The notes under the pieces are model-generated. The model made no database searches and was not told the origin of the DNA. It was given only the letters and a program-made list of their open reading frames with translations. DNA of 64,000 bases from Flavipsychrobacter sp. Its GTDB lineage: Bacteria > Bacteroidota > Bacteroidia > Chitinophagales > Chitinophagaceae. The translations under genes and the position numbers were made by a program. The stretch is taken from contig JAEUVF010000016.1 in NCBI GenBank assembly GCA_016787265.1, positions 124,001 through 188,000 of the forward strand, written 5' to 3'. Below are positions 59,543 through 64,000 of the stretch, piece by piece (the first letter of the stretch is position 1; every line of letters begins with the position of its first letter).

Positions 59543-61873
59543 ATGAAGCGAGCTACCAGGTTGGGAATCCTGCTGTTATTATTACTGAATACTGCTGTGT
59601 CAGCGCAGGAAACTATAGCAGATAATCCCATCAATATTATTCCAAAGCCACTCGAACTGGTAAGGGGTAAAGGACATTTTACCATACTTCCCACCACACA
59701 AATAAAGTACAATCCGGTTTATGCGGAACTGGCAGAAGCAGGTGTTTTTCTGAATAAGAGACTGAAAGAAATCAGCGGTTATTCCTTACCGGTAGGAAAT
59801 GCTGCTTCAAATAGTATCGAGCTGTTGCTGGTAGAAAATATGGGACAGAATAAGGAAGCATATGCCTTGTCTGTACAAGCCGATAAAATCAGTTTATCTG
59901 CTCCATCGAAAGCCGGACTGATCTTTGGAATGCAATCACTGCTGCAATGTTTGCCGGCAATCCGGACCAATGCTAAGCTGGAAATCCCCGTGATGGAAAT
60001 TCGCGATCAGCCCCGCTTTGGATACAGAGGAATTATGATTGATGTAAGCCGCCATTTTTTTGCTCCTCAGGCAATCAAAGACATCATCGATCTATTATCG
60101 GCGTATAAAATGAATGTGTTTCACTGGCATCTCACAGATGATCCGGGATGGCGGATCCAGATTGATAAATATCCCGCTTTAACCAATATGGCTGCCTGGA
60201 GAGTGGATCGCTCAGGTATTCCCTGGAATGAGCGCAAAGCTGCTCAGCCGGGAGAAAAGGCGACTTATGGCGGGTATTATACTAAGGATCAGATACGGGA
60301 AATAGTTGCTTATGCGACAGAAAGAAATATCACCATCATTCCAGAGATTGAAATGCCAGGACATTCTGTGGCAGCAGTATCTGCCTATCCATTTTTATCC
60401 TGCACCGGGCAGCAACAGGCATTGATAACTGGCGGACAATACCCTGCCGGTATTCAAACAAATTATTGTCCGGGTAATGACAGCTCTTTTCTTTTCCTGC
60501 AGGACGTACTGGATGAAGTACTGGAATTGTTTCCATCCCGCCTTATTCATATTGGGGGTGATGAAGTGGACAAAAGATCCTGGCAGCAATGCAGCAAATG
60601 CCAGGCACGTATGAAAAAAGAGGGATTGAAAGATGAAAATGAACTACAGAGTTATTTCATCAAACGCATGGAGAAATACCTGAATGCAAAAGGAAGGCAG
60701 ATAATTGGCTGGGATGAAATATTGGAAGGAGGACTAGCACCCGGTGCCACTGTAATGAGTTGGAGAGGAGAGGCTGGTGGTATAGAAGCTGCAAAAATGA
60801 AACATCCCGTGGTGATGACTCCGGGGTCGCCCCTGTATTTTGATCATTACCAGGCTGGTCCCGCCGGAGAGCCAATTGCATTTGGTGGATTTAATCCGCT
60901 TAAAAAAGTATATGCCTATGAGCCTATTCCGCAGGAACTGCGAAACACCGAATTTGCTAACTATGTGATGGGGGCGCAGGCCAATCTGTGGACTGAATCC
61001 ATAGAAACCCGCGAGCACCTGGAGTATATGTTATTGCCCAGGATGATGGCGCTGGCTGAAGTGGTTTGGTCAAAACCCGAGGCACGCAACTGGGTGGATT
61101 TTCGCACCAGGCTGGAAGCACATTTCACTGGACTGGCGCAAAAAGGGTTTCGGTTTAGTGAAGGAAATTTTACTGTGGGTATCAAGCCGCTGATAGCAGA
61201 AGGACAATTAAAAGTGGCTTTGGAAACCGAGGCACTGGATGCTACTATTCATTATACACTGGATGGCTCTTATCCCACTACCGGGAGTCCGTTTTATACA
61301 ACTCCGATTACCATCAATGGCAATACAACATTGAAAGCCATAACGGTTAAAAATGGACGGGTGAAAGGTAATGAACCGGCGGTGCAGCAGTTTGTGAAAC
61401 ATCTTGCTACTGGAAAAACAGTTACTTACCAATACCCCAATTCCAATTCTTATATGGCGGATGGTCCTAATTCGCTTACAGATGGAATTCGCGGAACCGG
61501 CCAGGTTGGCAAATACTGGCATGGCTTCAGTGGAAAGGACATGGTAGCAACCATTGATTTGCAGAAACTTCAAACGGTACGGGAAGTTAGTGTCGGGGTA
61601 ATGCAGCATTATAAGGACTGGATCTTTTTCCCAACCGGAGTGCGTGTTGAAGTATCAACTGACGGTAAAAATTACAAACTGGTTGGTTCGTATACGAACA
61701 GGATTGCTGCGGAGGAAACCAAATCCATGCAGGAGGATTTCAGAATCGCATTTTCGCCTAAGCAGGCCCGTTATATCAGGGTTACGGCGAACGTGTTGCC
61801 TGCTTGTCCGAAGGGGCATCCGGGAGAAGGTCAGGCTGCCTGGTTGTTTGTGGATGAGATCCTGGTGAAATAA
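59543..61873 (+). CDS. Beta-N-acetylhexosaminidase, GH20, exported
   Basis: 776 residues. Signal peptide about 1-22 (ending VSAQ). GH20b domain (about 30-155) precedes the catalytic barrel (about 160-505) with RGIMIDVSRHFF, WHLTDDPGWRIQID and the acid/stabiliser pair Asp340-Glu341 in HIGGDEVDKRSW. A small chitobiase-C-like domain (about 555-615; ATIHYTLDGSYPTTGSPFYT) and an F5/8-type carbohydrate-binding domain (about 630-775) follow. It removes terminal GlcNAc/GalNAc from chitin oligomers or glycans. It begins 41 bases after the WYL gene; no SusCD pair is nearby. Confidence 0.95.
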   Translation: MKRATRLGILLLLLLNTAVSAQETIADNPINIIPKPLELVRGKGHFTILPTTQIKYNPVYAELAEAGVFLNKRLKEISGYSLPVGNAASNSIELLLVENMGQNKEAYALSVQADKISLSAPSKAGLIFGMQSLLQCLPAIRTNAKLEIPVMEIRDQPRFGYRGIMIDVSRHFFAPQAIKDIIDLLSAYKMNVFHWHLTDDPGWRIQIDKYPALTNMAAWRVDRSGIPWNERKAAQPGEKATYGGYYTKDQIREIVAYATERNITIIPEIEMPGHSVAAVSAYPFLSCTGQQQALITGGQYPAGIQTNYCPGNDSSFLFLQDVLDEVLELFPSRLIHIGGDEVDKRSWQQCSKCQARMKKEGLKDENELQSYFIKRMEKYLNAKGRQIIGWDEILEGGLAPGATVMSWRGEAGGIEAAKMKHPVVMTPGSPLYFDHYQAGPAGEPIAFGGFNPLKKVYAYEPIPQELRNTEFANYVMGAQANLWTESIETREHLEYMLLPRMMALAEVVWSKPEARNWVDFRTRLEAHFTGLAQKGFRFSEGNFTVGIKPLIAEGQLKVALETEALDATIHYTLDGSYPTTGSPFYTTPITINGNTTLKAITVKNGRVKGNEPAVQQFVKHLATGKTVTYQYPNSNSYMADGPNSLTDGIRGTGQVGKYWHGFSGKDMVATIDLQKLQTVREVSVGVMQHYKDWIFFPTGVRVEVSTDGKNYKLVGSYTNRIAAEETKSMQEDFRIAFSPKQARYIRVTANVLPACPKGHPGEGQAAWLFVDEILVK

Positions 61874-61875
61874 AA

Positions 61876-62859
61876 TTATTCAAAGGGAAACTTCAGTCCG
61901 ATTTGCCGGCGCACGGTATCCATAATTTCCTGGATACGGAGGGATTGGTCAAATCGCATAACCGGACTTTCGGTCAGGTCTTGCCGTAAGCAATCCGTAA
62001 CATGTTGCATTTCAAAATGAAAGCCTCTGGTGGTGCGGCCATCAGACCAGGTTTCCAATAGTTCATCCTCATTGGAATAGCGTTCGATGGTAGTGGAGCG
62101 CCAGAAGCTGGGTAGTTTAATATAACCGGTGCTGCCAAACAGGTAACCTGTATTCGTGCCTTTGGAAACGATGGAGGTGTACAGGTTGGCGCTGGTGCTT
62201 CCATACTCGAGCAGGATACCGGTGCGTTCATCCACACCACTTGCTGAAAGTTGTGCAGAGGCTATGATTTTAAACGGTGACCGATCCATAAAATAATTCG
62301 CGAAGGCAATGGGGTAGATTCCAATATCCAGTAAAGCACCCCCGGCAAGCGCCGGGTTCCACAATCGCTCCACAGTTGGTTCAGAAGGAAAGCAGAAATC
62401 AGCCTGGATTAATTTTAAATCACCAATTCGTCCTTCATGAACCCAGTTTCTGGCTATTTCAAGAGCTGGAATGAAATAGGTCCACATCGCTTCCATCAGA
62501 AACTGATTGTTGCTTCTCGCAATCGAAATCAGGTCCTTCAATTGCCCCTGGTTCACACAAACAGGTTTCTCACAGAGCACGGCTTTCCCTGCTTGTAATG
62601 CTGCACTTGCCTGGCTGAAGTGAAAACTGTGGGGCGTTGCAATATAAACTGCGTCGATATCAGGATGGTGTATCAGTTCTTCGTAATTCAACGCCTGGGG
62701 AATAGCAAATTCATTGGCAAACCCCCGGGCTTTTTGTGCTTCACGGGATCCAATTGCGAGGAGATCCGCTCCATTCAGGTATTGGAAATCGGTGGCGAAG
62801 GCCCGGGCTATTTTTCCAGCCCCCAAAATTCCCCAGCGAATGTTTTTTGTATTGTTCAT
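61876..62859 (-). CDS. Gfo/Idh/MocA family oxidoreductase
   Basis: 327 residues from the ATG at 62857-62859; a longer frame would overlap the upstream DinB gene. The Rossmann motif is WGILGAGKIARAFATDF, and the catalytic EKP is in LCEKPVCVNQGQL. GGALLDIGIYPIAFANYF matches the dihydrodiol-dehydrogenase / trans-1,2-dihydrobenzene-diol-like subgroup. It begins 1 base after the DinB gene on the same strand and ends 2 bases from the convergent GH20 gene. Substrate unknown. Confidence 0.88.
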   Translation of the reverse strand: MNNTKNIRWGILGAGKIARAFATDFQYLNGADLLAIGSREAQKARGFANEFAIPQALNYEELIHHPDIDAVYIATPHSFHFSQASAALQAGKAVLCEKPVCVNQGQLKDLISIARSNNQFLMEAMWTYFIPALEIARNWVHEGRIGDLKLIQADFCFPSEPTVERLWNPALAGGALLDIGIYPIAFANYFMDRSPFKIIASAQLSASGVDERTGILLEYGSTSANLYTSIVSKGTNTGYLFGSTGYIKLPSFWRSTTIERYSNEDELLETWSDGRTTRGFHFEMQHVTDCLRQDLTESPVMRFDQSLRIQEIMDTVRRQIGLKFPFE

Positions 62860-62860
62860 G

Positions 62861-63388
62861 TTATGTTCTGTTTTGTTCCTGCAATACACGGGCAGTTACC
62901 AGTGCCTGTCCCGTATGACGCATCATATGTTCTGCGGCATGAAATACGAGTCCAAACTGAGTGGTTGGTATTTTTTTTCTGCCGATATACCTCACTGCTG
63001 TTGGCGCATCTTCTCCCATGGTGGTAAGTTCCTGCAGACAGGTTTCTACCTGGGCATGTAATGCCTCTAATAAATGCCCGGGCGTTATTTGTTCATTTCG
63101 GACACCCTCTGTTTTCAGGTAACTGAGTTGTGCATCCGAAAGGCTGTTTTCTTTGGCGTAAGTATACAAACGATCCAGCACTCCAACAATATGCTGCAGG
63201 TGAAAACCAATGGATGCCATACCATAAAGTGGTTCCCAAAGTAATGCATCGGGTATGTTTTGAAGCGCCTGCTGCAATTCATCCCTCGATTGTAGCATAG
63301 CATGGGCAGCAGGCTGAAAGATGGGATGTATACCTTCTATCGGACCTCTTTGCCACCATTCCAGTGCAGGTGTGGTTGATTCAGTCAT
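62861..63388 (-). CDS. DinB-superfamily protein
   Basis: 175 residues, a four-helix bundle with metal-ligand histidines in MASIGFHLQHIVGVLDRL and VFHAAEHMMRHTGQALVTA. The superfamily includes metal-dependent thiol S-transferases (bacillithiol, mycothiol) and maleylpyruvate isomerases. It differs in sequence from the BstA-like protein at 20167-20685, so a second function is likely. It is followed by an oxidoreductase with a 1-base gap and begins 21 bases after the SMP-30 gene stop. Confidence 0.82.
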   Translation of the reverse strand: MTESTTPALEWWQRGPIEGIHPIFQPAAHAMLQSRDELQQALQNIPDALLWEPLYGMASIGFHLQHIVGVLDRLYTYAKENSLSDAQLSYLKTEGVRNEQITPGHLLEALHAQVETCLQELTTMGEDAPTAVRYIGRKKIPTTQFGLVFHAAEHMMRHTGQALVTARVLQEQNRT

Positions 63389-63409
63389 GATTTCGTTTGT
63401 TGGTTAGTG

Positions 63410-64000
63410 TTAGCGAAGCTTAACTCTCAACAGGTACATATCTGCAGTAATGTAAAGTGTTTTTTCATCTGCGGATAAGGCACAGTTGGAACTTGGTACT
63501 GGTAATTTAATGCGCCCCAGTGGTTGAGCGTCTTTATTAAAAATCCAGATGCCGCCCGGACCGGTAGCATACACATTACCGGACTTGTCAATTTTAAAAC
63601 CATCTGGTCCGCCGGGAGTAGTTTTGGCATAATTGCTGGCATCAAAGAAAATGCGGGCATTTGTCAGGCTGTCGCCATTTCCAAGATCAAACGCATACCA
63701 GACCGCTTTTTCAGATTCCGAGTTGGCAACGATCAGGGTTTTGCCATCGGGCATTAAACCGATTCCATTCGGACGATTGATACTATCAACCAGCAGGTCT
63801 ACCTTTCCGTTTGTGCCTACCCGGTAGACACCCTGGTAAGGTGCCGCTTTTGTACTGTCGTCTATATATTTTTCAAGTCCGTAAGGTGGATCGGTAAAAT
63901 AGATATCTCCATTCGGATGCAGAACAGCATCATTGGGGCTATCAAATTTTTTTCCCTGGTACTCACCGGCAAGGGTTGTGAATTTGGGTTCGGGTTTGTT
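63410..64000 (-). CDS. SMP-30/gluconolactonase-type beta-propeller protein, C-terminal part
   Basis: This is the last 196 codons of a gene entering from the right edge; the frame is open to position 64000, so the ATG seen at 63752-63754 is internal. Repeated blades are visible: FDSPNDAVLHPNGDIYFTDP, NRPNGIGLMPDGKTLIVA, GGPDGFKIDKSGNVYATG, and CALSADEKTLYIT. The SPNDAVLHPNGDIYFTDPPYG segment is typical of gluconolactonases. It is probably the first gene of the minus-strand group with DinB and the oxidoreductase; its start lies outside the window. Confidence 0.87.
   Translation of the reverse strand, partial: NKPEPKFTTLAGEYQGKKFDSPNDAVLHPNGDIYFTDPPYGLEKYIDDSTKAAPYQGVYRVGTNGKVDLLVDSINRPNGIGLMPDGKTLIVANSESEKAVWYAFDLGNGDSLTNARIFFDASNYAKTTPGGPDGFKIDKSGNVYATGPGGIWIFNKDAQPLGRIKLPVPSSNCALSADEKTLYITADMYLLRVKLR

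Overview
The window looks like chromosomal DNA of a Bacteroidota bacterium, most likely from Chitinophagaceae or a close relative. The reasons are Bacteroidota-typical families (DUF4294, DUF4270, GSCFA, DUF5686 with a carboxypeptidase-regulatory-like domain, a one-lobe glycogen synthase), promoters of the TAnnTTTG -7 type, almost no Shine-Dalgarno signals, and bacillithiol-type rather than glutathione-type genes. There is no rRNA, tRNA, insertion sequence, phage, plasmid or CRISPR signal. Gene density is high and no gene-free stretch exceeds 300 bases. Most genes are housekeeping or ordinary accessory metabolism.

Layout. 1-7.5 kb: the Tat-exported start of a molybdopterin hydroxylase (cut by the left edge), an AlkD-like DNA glycosylase, a GH140-like hydrolase, a sterol-desaturase-like enzyme, a DadA-like oxidoreductase and bshC. 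7-14.3 kb: purK and purE on the minus strand, with a complete adaptor-RND-TolC efflux operon between them. 14.3-19.6 kb: hppD behind a structured, terminator-containing leader, an L,D-transpeptidase/TonB fusion, and divergent lysC and fbp. 19.6-27.4 kb: a CAP lipoprotein, a BstA/YfiT-like protein, a NUDIX hydrolase, folC, a TonB-like protein, an EamA transporter, an unusual radical SAM protein, a small membrane protein and a ureohydrolase. 27.4-33.7 kb: ccmE (CxxxY type), ccmF, DUF4294, a CBM48-HhH fusion and an oxidoreductase. 33.2-39.7 kb: a panC-panD-flippase-hldE operon facing a glycogen-synthase half protein, DUF4270 and metK. 39.7-43 kb: an RlmB-like methyltransferase, an HMG-CoA-lyase-like protein, GSCFA, MiaE and a possible 30-residue membrane peptide. 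43-51 kb: penicillin acylase, a small membrane protein, a DUF5686 protein, trhO and an orphan histidine kinase flanked by inverted repeats. 51-64 kb: a Smr-less MutS2, a CBS protein, a tightly coupled GH63 / P1 peptidase / class IV aminotransferase / WYL regulator operon, a GH20 hexosaminidase, an oxidoreductase, a DinB protein and a partial SMP-30 protein.

Most interesting items. (1) The hppD leader has a consensus -7 box, an 8-bp closing stem, a 7-bp inner hairpin and then an intrinsic-terminator-like hairpin with a U tract, all before the start codon; it could be an attenuator, riboswitch or small RNA. (2) Several -7 boxes lie only 4-6 nt upstream of start codons, which predicts leaderless mRNAs. 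(3) Several proteins have unusual architecture: L,D-transpeptidase fused to a TonB C-terminal domain, CBM48 fused to an L21-tail-like HhH domain, CcmE with Cys in place of the haem-binding His, and a radical SAM protein with a large N-terminal extension. (4) Convergent gene junctions are filled with stop-codon-rich, hairpin-forming simple repeats that reach into the 3' ends of the flanking genes. No clear new multi-gene defence or biosynthetic system was found.
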